NCBI RefSeq assembly: GCF_030272615.1
Contig: NC_081406.1
Location: forward strand, 168,226,361-168,290,360
Direction: 5' to 3'
Source of the DNA: Cryptomeria japonica
Taxonomy: Eukaryota > Streptophyta > Pinopsida > Cupressales > Cupressaceae
DNA: 64,000 bases
Positions 35,425 to 46,864 of the stretch are shown one piece after another. A model generated the notes under the pieces. That model was given only the letters and a program-made list of their open reading frames with translations, did not search any database and was not told where the DNA came from. Both the position numbers and the translations under genes were made by a program. Numbering within the stretch: the first letter of the stretch is position 1; every line of letters begins with the position of its first letter.

Positions 35425-37812
35425 TATGATTTATTGCGGTAGTAGACCACCTAATGCAGTACTTGTAGACACTGGTAATTGCACTCATGCACTTCTTCGT
35501 ATCCTTAATGCATTCAGTCAACTTCTTTTGTGCATCAACACACTTTTTTATCATGGCTCTATGAACTTCATCTTCAATATCTAGTTTTGTAATGTCCCTC
35601 ACAATTAAAATATCAAATCTGAAATGCTTAACCACTTCTTCTATCTAAAATTTTCTTAACCGATAGAAATAGAGAAATCTGGTAGACAAAAATGACCACT
35701 GATACAAATTGAAGTTGAGCCAAATATTTGTAAAAAAATAATTTTGATAGATTTTCAATAGGAAATTATATCATATTTGCCTTTTAATATTGCTGCCATC
35801 ATCGATATACATCTGTTGTAACTTAACCCCAAACAAAGATCAATTCTAAAACCAAACACACATTGCAACAACTACTTCTAACAAAACTCATCAAACTTCA
35901 TACCAAATTTCCTATTGACAAAATATATGAAAATTGAATATAAATAGAAAAACACATATGGCCTCAAGGATACCAATAGACTTACACAAACTTAGAATAC
36001 TTGGAAACCACATTGTAGCTTCAAACCCTCGCTTGCAAGCCGAAATATTGAAAAATTATCGACACTGCCAAATTTTTCAGCACAATGATAACCTCTGAAA
36101 GAGATTATTTTATGGTAATCCTTGACTCCCGTCTTATACCACCTATTAATCCTCTGATTCTCGTCCTTAGATCACCTGTAAATATTCAAACATCCTATTC
36201 TACAATCTCCTCCTCAACTAGTTTACCAGCCACTAAAGAAACAAGCATAAGATTTGATAAAATCTACAACATGATTGATTTCCCAAAAACCCAATTTTTC
36301 AATATATCCAAATTCAAACCAAAATGGGTGCCAAAATCCAATTTCCAAGGAAAAGGAAAATTTCCTTTTCCAAGTGTCTACAAACTCCCCATGAGTTTCC
36401 ATCCTTGCCAAAACTGCCAATTAACACTAAAAGCCAACAAACCATCCAAGTGAAGTTTCCCCAAATCCTCACACCAAAAAGTGGGAAAGATATTTAAATT
36501 AAATATATTTTGAGAAGAAAACAAATTCAAACTTAGCCAAATCTTCCAAGGAAACTTTCTAAAAACCAATGCCACCAAATAGGACATTAATTTAATATTT
36601 ATTTGTTTGATAAATTTGATTTGCATAAAAAAAATATATATTAATTTAATTTATTTTCCTTCAAATTGTTCTGTAGCATTGACTTACTATTTCTGGATAG
36701 TGGGGACTTACTATTTTTAGTAATTTTCTATTTTTGGACAAAGGAGACATAGCAAGTTTACCTTTCTCAGAGGCTTTAAGGGCTAATTGCTCACTCAGTT
36801 GTTCAAACAGTTCTTCTAGGAGCACATTCTAAACTCAACCAAGAGCTACATAATTTTGAAGCAAATAAATAATCAAAGCTTCTTCAATTCTATCTTGATC
36901 ATATGATGGTTGCATAACCATGCATCTGCATTTTCTTAAATCCATTGGGTTTCTCAAGAACCTTAAAATTTTTATCAACCTCAAAAGAATATTCATTAAG
37001 AGAATTGAGAGGTTTATCTTGAACAACTTCTTCCGCTACAACTATCTCTTTCTTCTTAACATCAACCTCAATATTTTCAACATCATCAATGCTTATAATT
37101 TCAGTATTGTCTTTTCTTACTGATTTTCTCTTTTTAGCAACCGAAGCAGGTGTCTCGAATTTTTTTTGCCTTTCTTCCTACTAGAGGGTTATTTCAGAGC
37201 CACCTATTTAACAACATTTGAACCAACAAATTTTTCATAAGTTCCAAACTTATCTTCAGTGAAATCTACTTGAATCCTAAGAAATTCATCTGTATACATT
37301 ACTCATTCTTCTTCATTGATTTCATATCTAAAACTTGATAACCTGACCTTCTGGGGCAACACAACTTCCATAAAGCAATGATCAATATTTACTAAGAAGG
37401 TAATGGTATGTTTACATTTCTCAACACAACTTTTTAGGATCTTATGTCTTATAATTAAGCTCTTTCAAAGTTCATGAAAGTAATCTTTGTGTATGTTGTC
37501 TCCATCATATATATTATCTAGATATATTTTGATCTAATTACCAACCGGTAGGATCACATCCCAAGCAACATTCTCCTTCAACAACAATGAATTTTAAAAG
37601 TAGAAAGCTAGACATACAATCAATGATCCAAACCAAAAGGGATAGCCATCATTTTTACTCAATACTTGTTGTCTCAGTAATTCATACAGATCATTATTCA
37701 TTCCTGCCTTAGCCATTTGATAAGCAACATACACAATAATAGACAAAGTAGAACCTTCTCTATTCCGAAGATAAATCTTATAAGTGATGTCCAAGAACAT
37801 TGAGAGGAGCCC
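35425..37812 (-). pseudogene. Element 1 extra ORF, N-terminal and middle parts (broken)
   Basis: Minus-strand pieces, in order: about 37,812-37,594, with VYVAYQMAKAGMNNDLYELL and FWFGSLIVCLAFYF, which parallels VAYQMVKEDVHYDLCSL and FWYGSFIICLVFYFL in element 2; about 37,150-36,900, a Lys/Glu/Asp-rich stretch; and 35,635-35,425, a charged helix that continues at 25,794 across solo LTR D. Stops and frameshifts are frequent. The stretch 35,640-36,830 does not read as part of the ORF and may hold another old insertion. The function is unknown. Confidence 0.5.
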
Positions 37813-37814
37813 GT

Positions 37815-38788
37815 TGAATCAGTTTTCTATTGGTAAAGTTAGTTTTGAACTTATTCTATATTAACCGATTAACAGTAAATAAAATTAGAATGCATACACC
37901 AAATAACACAAAGAAAGGCAACACCATAACACCAAGATTTATATATGGAAAACCATGCAAAGGGAAAAACCACGGTGAGGCTGATACCCACAATTTCTAT
38001 ATACTTGATCAAGGTATACAAATGTTACATAAGAGGGTCTACACATACAGAAAGGCCAATCGCCTAAAGCTCACTGCTCAAACACAAAATAGGACGTCTC
38101 ACTAACTTACAAAACATTTACAAGTATTTACAAATGAAAATGAACTTATAAATAACATCTGACCATGTTGGATAAGTTCCAATGAATGCTCTGATAACCT
38201 CCTCTGTATTCCAATTTTCTGATACTTGGTTCTGCTACCGGTTATGTTGTGCATGTGAAACTGCACACACTCGCTTCTAATTGCTAACCAAAATGCATAC
38301 CAAAACTCACTAAAAAATTTGCAACCAAAAGTTTGCATTCCATCCAATTACATACACCATGTGCATCTGATTTGTCATTGAGGTGATCTACTTAAATACC
38401 CTTCTAACTTAACTATGTCGACTTCAACAAGAAATATAAATAAGTTGGTTGTCGGAACATAATGAAAATAAAACATAAATCTAATGACCTTGTTAGCCAT
38501 CACATGTTACCACCAAAATCCATGAAGACATAATCAGGATCAAAATATTTCCTTAGTTGACTCCTATCCATTACCAAGTTCTATATACACGTTACCAAGA
38601 TCAAGACAAGTTACCGGGATATAGTGAATGTCGGTGCCGATGTAAAGAAATGTGAATACCAATATCGGTTAGTGTAATGCATGTCGATTAACCAAACAAT
38701 GAAACCATTTACCTTGAGATGATGAGTTGCCATCAATGATAACCCATAATACCATTAACCCTTTCCAGATGCGTGTCAATTGCCAACG
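37815..38788 (-). mobile_element. 3' LTR of element 2
   Basis: Plus positions 37,835-38,568 align with 44,285-45,017 (offset about 6,450) with high similarity, including AGTAAATAAAATTAGAATGC, AAACCATGCAAAGGGAAAAA and CAACCAAAAGTTTGCATTCC. It contains a further 220 bp (38,569-38,788) missing from the right copy because LTR C interrupts it. The left edge is approximate and the terminal TGTTGGAATC seen in the right copy is not preserved. At the right edge the minus-strand start is CGTTGG instead of TGTTGG. Confidence 0.75.
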
Positions 38789-38803
38789 ATCTCCCCCTTT
38801 GGC
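38789..38803 (-). promoter_or_regulatory. Polypurine tract of element 2
   Basis: On the minus strand this reads GCCAAAGGGGGAGAT directly before the LTR. A second purine block (GTCAAAGGGGGAGGAA) lies at about 38,941-38,956, the same double arrangement as in element 1. Confidence 0.75.
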
Positions 38804-39130
38804 ATTGATGGTAACACTCATGTGAAAAATGACTCCATCTGTGAAAATTGTCACCGAATCTATGAATCTGTTGATTTGTACATGTGTCTGCTATATACAT
38901 TTGATGCTTCCTCTGAGAAATATATACATTTTTCACTTATTCCTCCCCCTTTGACATCAATGAAAAAGCGAGGTGCCCACAAAGAAATCTGTACAGTGAT
39001 AAACATGAGTTGGTTCTATACACACTTCAAAATATCTGCATACATGTTCTTCAAAAATGAAAAGTATCTCAACCATTCTAAAGAGATTAGAGAATAGAGA
39101 TGAAACTTTTCAAGATGTTGGCATGATACT

Positions 39131-42100
39131 CTATCTCTTGTGAAGTATGGGATCCTCCTTCTGCGGGTTAGAAATACATTTTTCTTTATGAAATAGCAGA
39201 TTATCAAGTCGGGGACCAATCAGATTCTGAATCTCATTTGCTCTCCTTATTATTTTGTACCTATCCTTCTCCAATTTCAAAATTTGATCCATAACCATCA
39301 AAATTGGACCATCTAAAGAATTTATCAATTTAACTGTCGGGTTGTAGGTGCTAGAAATCTGAATTCAGTTCTTCCTACAGTCTGACAGTTGCTTGTTTAT
39401 GGAGCTGATTAATTTATCAAAATCTAGACAAGTCTTATAAACATTACCTCCTTCAGCCAAAGTTGCATCAATTGACTGCAAACAAGTCTGAAGTTTCACC
39501 TTATGAGTCTCAATCATCTGCAAAAATGTTAGCTTCCGGACCGCCACAAATCTTCTTTAGCCTGAGTTAGTGAGATCTTTAATAAAGAATCATAATGCTT
39601 GAGGATAAAATCAATAATTTCCTCTAATTTACCTGAAGAGCTTGCACCATCCTTTGCATCAAATTTTGGGACTAACTGATGCAAAACTTCAAAATTGTAC
39701 TCAATCAGTTTCCTGTCCTTAGATTCTTCCTGTGCTAATTCTTGTGTAGCATATGCCTATAGAGATGCCATTGCCAAAATCTTCTCTATCAGTGACATTT
39801 TATGGTAGGGTTTGTGAAAACTGATGGAAAGTTATGGTAAATTCCCTTTAGCTATGGCAGAAGTGTCAATTTCCAAGCTGAAGGAGAGATCCACCACAGT
39901 CTCCTTATGTACCCTTATCAGCCGGTGAGATAACCTTTGTATCCTTTAGCTCTTGCGCACTGGTGGCTTCTGCACTTGGTGACTCACCCAAAACTTGAGT
40001 ATCCTCTACACCTGTATCCTTATTTACATCTGCCTATGTATCCTTTGCTATCTGTACATTATCTACTGGGGTATCCTCAGTTTCAAAATGGGACTCAGTA
40101 ACCGGTATAGTGGTAGTTGGTTGAGTGCTTGTTGTTTTTTTAGTATTTATAGTTGGTTTATCAGCTGGTTTCTTATCCTTAGGTAACTAAATATTTCATG
40201 ATTGTAAAAAATTGAAACTTAACTCATAGTCAAGACCCAAAATAACTCTCACCCATATATCAATTGCCTCCTTTTTAATTTCTTCAAGTTTGTCTAACAT
40301 GAGACTGTTAATTTTGTACTTGGGTTTGAATTCTAATGATCCAGTTTTATTAATTAAATCATCCATTTCCAGAGGAGTTGTTGAAGGACAAAGGTTGACC
40401 AATTCGGTCTCCTTAATCTAGCTATCCAAAGACTAAGTGTGTAGCTTTCTGACTTCTAATCTATCAAATAACTCCTTAGGCAAAAAAATTTCTAATTCTA
40501 TCAATGCCCTACTAAATGAGTCAAGATATAAAAGAATAGCCTCTTCAATTTGCTTCTTGTCCTCCTCACCAAAATTGTCAAAGAATGAAGAAATGTTATC
40601 TAGATTAATATCATTAACTATCTGATCAATCAAGTCCTAAGAATTCATTTTCTTCTTATTGGTTCTCCTTTTGGGTTTAGGCTTGGATTGCTCATCAAAC
40701 TTGGGCTTTCTTATATGTACAATAGTGATCTTTGGCTTTCGGGGAGTCTTCTTGATAGGTTCCAACTTTTATTCTTCTCTCTTCTCCCTCACCACTCTAG
40801 AAAATACACCTTTCTTCTTGGGAACTTCCTTTAATTCACTATCTGATTGTATTTTAGAAGAAATAGTCATATATTGTTGGGTCACCTTAGATTTCTTCTT
40901 GGGTGGCTCTACCGGTGTCTGATTGGCAGACTCAACTTTCGATTGTTTGGATGTCTTTGATGTAACCAGGACCACATTGGGTGTGGCCAGAGCTGCTTTT
41001 CGGGCATCCATTTCCTCTTTTCTCTTATGCTTCAACTCTTTCTTCCTCTGTTCCTCCAAAATTGTAACATGTTGCTCAACCTTAGATCTATCAACACCTT
41101 CACTTATCAATGTCTCTGTTGCTAGCTGGGTCATCTTCTTTTGGATTGCCAGAGCTACTTGTTCTTGATAAACTTTGAGTCCTTTCTCCTTAGCAGTTCT
41201 AAATTTCTCTTCTTTTTCATCTACTGGTGCTTGCAAAATTTGTTGTGCATAGGCATCCAGAGTAGCTTCCTCAACCTCATAACTCATAGGTATTATCCAA
41301 ATAGTTCTAGGTTGTACAACCTCCATCATACATTCATCTTTATATATCATAAATAAAATTGTGTCCTTATATTTTTCAATAATAGTTTTAGGAATTTTGG
41401 GATCTATTCTTCATTTCCTCCTGAATTTTTTGAAAAATGCCCATAGATTGGCTTTCCTAGTCTTTTCCTCTTGTCTATCCAAAATTTGAGCTATTTGGGT
41501 TGCTACTAGGCAGTCAAAAGCCCACTAAGTCTTTCCAAAACCAAGAACTGTTCCCAAAAAGTAAAATACTAAACAAATTATGAAGGAACCATACCAGAAA
41601 GTATTCTTTTTGTCTTCCTTGATCTTCTATAGATTAGTCATTAGTTCCTTTAGCATTAAACTGCATAAGTCATAATGGACATCCTCCTTTACCATCTGAT
41701 ATGCCACCAAAATGTTGATGCCAACTATAGAGTTTAACTAGTTTGACTTATATACTTTATAACCAATAACCATTTCTACACATTTAACATCTATGTCCCT
41801 GACATCATCTACCCTCATATATCTTCCATCAAAAGTTGTGTTGGTAAGCTTATTCATTTCAGTGTGAGATAACTTAAATCTAGTACCAGGAACACCTTCA
41901 ATTTTGTGAAGACATGTGACATTCTTGATGAATTCCTTAGTAATCTTGTACAACCAGTCCAATTAGATGAATTCTTCATGAATGCGGCTCAAAATATAGC
42001 GTACCCATTCCGACTCATAAAAAATCAGGAAATCCATAAACTGTGTGAAACCCTTCCTCTACAATTGTGCAAATTCTGGTTTCAACTGGTTGTTAGAAAT

Positions 42101-42331
42101 TAGGTTTTCGGTGAAAACTTAGGACAACTCATATCCACCAATTTCTTCAATGTTGCAATGGATGGATGCCATAATATCCTTCATATGAAGAACTCCATGA
42201 TAAACTTGCAAAAATGCAACTATTGACTTGTCCAAAAGGGATTTTTATGGATGCTTCTTGAAAATGGGATGAGGGCGGTTCTTGATCTCAACCACCAATG
42301 GTGCATCAATAATAGATGAAGATGAATCCAT
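39131..42331 (-). pseudogene. Large extra ORF of element 2 (about 1,060 codons, broken)
   Basis: It starts at an ATG at 42,331 (MDSSSSIIDAPLVVEIK) and is read in pieces interrupted by several stops and shifts (for example a stop right after residue 28). The first third is a globular-looking region with FWYGSFIICLVFYFL (about 41,550-41,620). The middle (40,769-41,350, 193 codons uninterrupted) is a Lys/Glu-rich helix (EEQRKKELKHKRKEEMDARKAA) followed by a Lys/Pro-rich, nuclear-signal-like tract (EPPKKKSKV). Then come more Lys-rich segments and a helical C-terminus (about 39,140-39,550). It looks like the additional ORFs carried by some plant LTR elements, but I cannot name a domain. No catalytic motif was recognised. 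Confidence 0.55.
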
Positions 42332-42840
42332 TGTAACCAAACACGAAATCTAGGGTTTCTGTAAACACAAAAATACCTCAAAAATGCTGCTAGGAGATCA
42401 AATTGCTCGAAAGAAAGTGCTAGCTCAAATCTCTCAAGAACTTTGAAATGCTCTAGAAATCCACTCACTTTTAATATTTGATCCCTAATTCTCCATTGTC
42501 AATGTTGTAGTGGATTTATGCCCTAATATCCTCTATATGAAAAACTCCATGATAAAATTGCAAAAATGTACCTAACGGCTTGTCCAAAAGGGATTTTTAT
42601 GGATGCTAAAATGGGATGAGGGCAGTTCTTGATCTCAACCACCAATGGAGTATCAATATTGGATGAAGATGAAGCCATTGTAACCAAACATGAAAGCTAG
42701 GGTTTTTGTAAACACGAAAATACCTCAAAAATGCTGCTGGGAGATCAAATTGCTCGAAAGAAATTGCTTGCTCAAATCTCTCAAGAAATCTGAAATGCTC
42801 TAGAAATCCACTCACTTTGAATACTCGATCGTTGTGAAAA
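42152..42840. repeat. About 352-bp tandem duplication covering the start of the extra ORF
   Basis: Copy 1 is about 42,152-42,500 and copy 2 about 42,504-42,840. Both contain ACTCCATGATAAA, GTCCAAAAGGGATTTTTATG, the minus-strand start codon region (MDSSSSIID.. and MASSSSNID..), and a leader with AGGGTTT and CAAAAATGCTGCT. The duplication therefore repeats the leader and the first about 28 codons. Confidence 0.8.
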
Positions 42841-43141
42841 GAAAATAACTTAACTTTCCCCCTAATTTTCCATTATCATAAATGTTGTCGGTTAGGCTTG
42901 ACTGATTCACATGATTTGCAAGTGGATTCCTGTAAACCACTGAAATCTCCTCAATATCCATCCACAATCATAATATTCTGAGTATAGACCTAATCTGGGG
43001 TATCTACATTATCTTGAATGATTTGCCTACCCCTAAGGCCGAATGGCTTAGTTACTGGTTGTATCTGCTACCAATGTAGAACCAGATGACTCTACTAGTT
43101 GTTCTATCGGTTGTGTATCAAATCTTCTCACCCATATCATC

Positions 43142-44155
43142 TCATGTTGTTTCTGGATGTCTTCCGTTTTCCATGCCCTTCTCATCAGTGTTTCCATTAG
43201 CTACTGGTAGATTCTTATTTCTATAATATTTAGTAACACACCCAATCTTGTTGCATGCATAATAGACAATATTGTTCTTTTGAATCTCCTTCTTAACCCC
43301 TTGATTTCCTTGATTTCCTTTTGATCTGCATTGGTTAGCCATATGTCCAAATCTACTACATGCATGAAATCTTACATTTCCAAGACCGGTGAATGATGCA
43401 TTGTTCTGATTATTCCTATTTCTGCATTGACTAGCCATATTACCATATTTATTGTAAATAAAGAATGTACCATTGAATTTGTGAGCATTAGGTTGTCTTA
43501 TTGGTGATTTTTTATTCTAGTTGACATGATTACGCTTCTGTTCGGTTGATGTATCTTGTTGTACAGTACCCGAGCTTTCTCCTTCTTCATAACCAATACC
43601 TCTTTTGTCATTAGCATGTCTCTGATTCTTCAACATTTCATCAAGTTTGGCAGAGCTGGCTATAAATTTATCTTTGTACTCATTAGCATTGACCAAATCA
43701 TCTCTCATGATTATAATATGTCTTTCAAGTTCCTGTTCATTATTTTGAGACTGGACCAATTCAAGTTTCAACATATTATTCTCATGAGTCAATATGTTGC
43801 ATTCCCCAAATCTATCCTTCAATGATTGAGCTAAGTGCTATTCATTTTTATTTTTGTCCTCAATCTCCTTGCACATTCTCATGGTTAGGGCTTGCATTTC
43901 ATTCTTCAAGATAATGTTCTCCTAAGTAAGCTTCTGACAATGATCCTTCATAGCATCTTCCTCATCACTATTCTAATTTTGCAATTGATCACAAAGTTCC
44001 TTCCTCATAGCCTTGACAACTGAAAGCTTTCCTTGTAATGAAATGATGTGTTCTCTAGCTTGCTTTAGTTCACTTTTCAATTTACTATTCTCCATATTCT
44101 CATTATCAAGATCCTTAAGAGCAAGTTTGAGTTGCTGCTACAGACCGGTTTCCAT
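43142..44155 (-). pseudogene. Gag-like ORF with coiled coil and three degraded zinc knuckles
   Basis: The ORF begins at an ATG at 44,155, about 55 bp after the PBS. The first about 200 codons are a Leu/Lys/Glu/Asn-rich coiled coil (for example ENSKLKSELKQAREHIISLQ) with at least four in-frame stops. Three retroviral-type CX2CX4HX4C knuckles follow (about 43,235-43,490), each with lost ligands: F for the first Cys in FHACSRFGHMANQC, Y for the first Cys plus His-to-Cys and Cys-to-Tyr changes in YYACNKIGCVTKYY, and further losses in the most N-terminal one (YNKYGNMASQC). No copia gag N-terminal domain is visible. The protein would have bound the element's RNA in particles; this copy is dead. Confidence 0.65.
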
Positions 44156-44209
44156 TGATACTGAATTCTGGATCTTCCTCGAGTGGTTAAACTTCTTCCA
44201 AGGAACCAA

Positions 44210-44223
44210 GGTATGATACTAGT
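44210..44223 (-). promoter_or_regulatory. Degraded primer-binding site of element 2
   Basis: On the minus strand, directly after the LTR end CCAACA, it reads ACTAGTATCATACC, which resembles the initiator-Met primer site ATTGGTATCAGAGC with several changes. Confidence 0.55.
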
Positions 44224-45017
44224 TGTTGGAATCTAAGAACACAAAGAGGGGGGGGGTGGAGGGGTGAATCAGTGTTCCACTAATAAAGTTAGTTTTGAAC
44301 TTATTCCTTATTAATCAGTTAACAGTAAATAAAATTAGAATGCATACACCAAATAACACAAAGAAAGGCAACACCATAACACCAAGATTTATATGTGGAA
44401 AACCTTGCAAAGGGAAAAACATGGTGGGGATGATACCCACAATATCTATATACTTGATCAAGGTATACAAATATTACATAAGAGGGTCTGCACATGCAGA
44501 AAAGCCAATCGCCTAGAGCTCACTACTCAAACATAAAATAGGAAGTCTCACTGACTTACAAAATATTTACAAGTGTTTACAAATGAAAATGAGCTTATAA
44601 ATAACATCTGACCATGTTGGATAAGTTCTGGTGAATGCTCTGATAACCTCCTTTGTATTTTGGTTTTCTGATACTCTGTTCTGCTATTGGTTATGCTGTG
44701 CACGTGAAACTGCACATAGTCGCTTCTAATCGCTGACCAAAATGCATACCAAAACTCACTAAAATATTCACAACCAAAAGTTTGCATTCCATCCAATTAC
44801 ATACACCATGTACATCTGATCTGTCACTAAGATGATCTACTTAAATACCCTTCTAACTTAACCATGTCAGCTTCAACAAGAAATATAAACAAATTTGTTG
44901 CTAAAACATAATGAAAATCAAATATAAATCCAATGACCATGTCAACCATCACACGTTACCACCAAAATCCATGAAGACACAATCAAGATCAAAATATTTT
45001 CTTAGCCGAGTCCTATC
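44224..45017 (-). mobile_element. 5' LTR of element 2, cut by giant LTR C
   Basis: On the plus strand it starts TGTTGGAATC with a G-rich run (44,248-44,267), the minus-strand LTR 3' end. It is similar to 37,835-38,568 throughout. It stops at CCGAGTCCTATC where giant LTR C begins. The remaining 220 bp expected from the left LTR are not found in the window. Confidence 0.8.
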
Positions 45018-46534
45018 TGTAGTACCCCTGCCCTAATCGATTTCTAATCTTGGTTTGACCTTGGTTAGTTTATCATAATATAATGATTATAGCCAGATGT
45101 TTTGATTTTAGTGCATACCTGTTAATGTGGTTTTCACACTAGTTTGTATACAAGTTAATTAGTTTCCTGTTTCATGTTATTAATCTCAAGCTAACACTTT
45201 CATTAAATTTATATATATATGCATGTATGACTCTTGGTTGCAAGAGATTTCAAGTACAGTGCCGCATGGGTGTGAGGTTTGTCTCTGCCTAAATTTGCAG
45301 GTTTGAGTGTATCTCTTTGATCCTTAGAGTTTGGATTAGGTGGTCATAAGACCCTCATTTGACCATAGTCGTGCTCAAGTGAGCGTCGTCAGTCGTCGTC
45401 GGTATTCCCTTTGGTTGGGTTTGCGGGTCATCTATTCGTTTGACTTTCTTGGGTTGCATGTTTTGTGTGTGGTTAAATTAAGTAATTAATCCTTAATCTC
45501 TAGTTTGATTTAATGTGTGTTTTTGCATTAGTATTTTGGGGACTAAATTAAATAGGCTCCCTTTTTATGTGAATAACCGTTAATTGAATTGCTCAATTCA
45601 AGTTGGTAGCAAGTTCAATTACACGGTTAATTTTAATGTTAAATTTATTATGTTTATGCTGTTGAAAAAGAAAGATATAAATTTAATTGCAATCGAATTA
45701 ATTTAATCTTGTTAGCATTTTGAAATAGAAATGTTAATTTCAGTTATTTGAAAAAATCAATTTTAAATTGGAAAGCAAGTTTAATTTATTGATATAGTTT
45801 AAAAGAATGATTTTTGGAGAATTATTTTAAATAAAATATTTTAATTCCAAAAATAAAATTTTGGTCAAACTTCTCCCATTTAACCTAGTTTTTGGAAAAA
45901 TATGGGAGATTGATGTTTTTTGGAAAATATTTTTGGATGGAAAAATTTGGGGGTTTTGGGAGGAGAAGAAATTTCTTGAGATGGAGAGTTGGGCTCTTCT
46001 TCAATCTTGCCAGGATTGCTTAACCAGGTAGACCTCTGGTTAATTTCATTGGTTTCTTTGTTTTTAACAGATTGTTTTTGGTGTTTTGTAGTAATCTAGT
46101 TGTGATTGTAAATAATCTCATTTATTTGGGGAAAATGAAAGAAGTTGTAGATTAATTTCTGAAATTAAATTCTCCTTGCTTCCTTTCCAATCTCCAGATT
46201 GAATTTTGGTTGTTCCCAATAAACTTTGTTAAAATCTCCATTGGATGTTCTTGATTTAAGTTTTATTTGAAGAAAATTAGTTGTTTCAATCAAGTTTGGT
46301 AGAAGGGTTTGGATAATGGATGTTAATCCTTCTTATTTTGCCCGTCTGGTGTTTGTTTGTAAGAAATCTTTCCCTTCCTTGGATCTGGGCTTTTAAAAAA
46401 AAAAAAAAGGAAATTTAAATTCAAGAAAACTTATAGTTTCTGAAAAAAAAAATATATATATTTTTCATGTCTCTACTGAGACTGTATTTTTTTAACAGTA
46501 AATTTTAAAAAAATAAAAATAAAATAAAAGCAAA

Positions 46535-46746
46535 CCCCCCCCCCCCCCCCCCCCCACGTGGCATGAAAACCTCACCACGTGGGATGAGGTAGCCCTACTA
46601 CCCTTTGGTAGCAGCGCTACCCAAGGTAGCGGGCTGCTACCAATTGGTAGCAGCACTACCAAGGGTAGCGATCTGCTACCAATTGGTAGCAGCGCTACCA
46701 TAGGTAGTGTGAGCTACCAAGGCGGACCCACGTGGAGGTCCACGTG
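46535..46746. repeat. C21 run, G-boxes and GGTAGC palindromic array in LTR C
   Basis: A run of 21 C (46,535-46,555) leads into an array of GGTAGCAGCGCTACC-type self-complementary words (46,588-46,716). Four CACGTG (G-box) hexamers flank it at 46,555, 46,576, 46,729 and 46,741. The last two lie in an inverted repeat CCCACGTGGA/TCCACGTGGG. G-boxes are binding sites for plant bZIP and bHLH factors, so this could be part of the LTR promoter; that is inference. Confidence 0.75.
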
Positions 46747-46797
46747 GGTATCTCCCCCCTCCCTCCTCCCTTATTTTTATTATTTTTTTAAAATGTG

Positions 46798-46799
<2 letters not shown>

Positions 46800-46861
<62 letters not shown>
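46800..46861. repeat. (TA)n microsatellite in LTR C
   Basis: About 31 TA units just after the palindromic array, matching the TA tracts beside the array in LTR B. Confidence 0.95.

Positions 46862-46864
<3 letters not shown>

Larger units (their letters stand above)
18721..37814 (-). mobile_element. Element 1: Ty1/copia-like element, split by nested insertions
   Basis: A minus-strand element whose parts are, left to right: 3' LTR (18,721-23,651), polypurine tract and 3' untranslated part (23,652-about 23,850), the 3' end of a coding region (about 25,480-25,794), and a further coding part (35,425-about 37,812). The parts are separated by a plus-strand copia-like LTR and by solo LTR D. The body ends inside an open reading frame where element 2 begins. 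No 5' LTR, gag or reverse transcriptase of this copy lies in the window. The reading frames resemble the extra ORF of element 2, so the two belong to related families. Confidence 0.65.
37815..45017 (-). mobile_element. Element 2: non-autonomous copia-like element with gag-like ORF and large extra ORF
   Basis: Minus strand. The 5' LTR is on the right (44,224-45,017, truncated by LTR C), followed by a degraded PBS, a coiled-coil plus zinc-knuckle ORF, a tandem duplication of a leader with start codon, a roughly 1,060-codon extra ORF, a PPT, and the 3' LTR on the left (about 37,815-38,788). No protease, integrase, RT or RNase H motif is visible between the LTRs. It lies inside the ORF of element 1, so it inserted later. 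It must have relied on another element for reverse transcription. Confidence 0.7.

Noticed and set aside
36085-36453. 122-codon plus-strand ORF as a host gene
   Set aside because: It lies inside the minus-strand element 1 body, is antisense to other open frames, and has no splice or family support.
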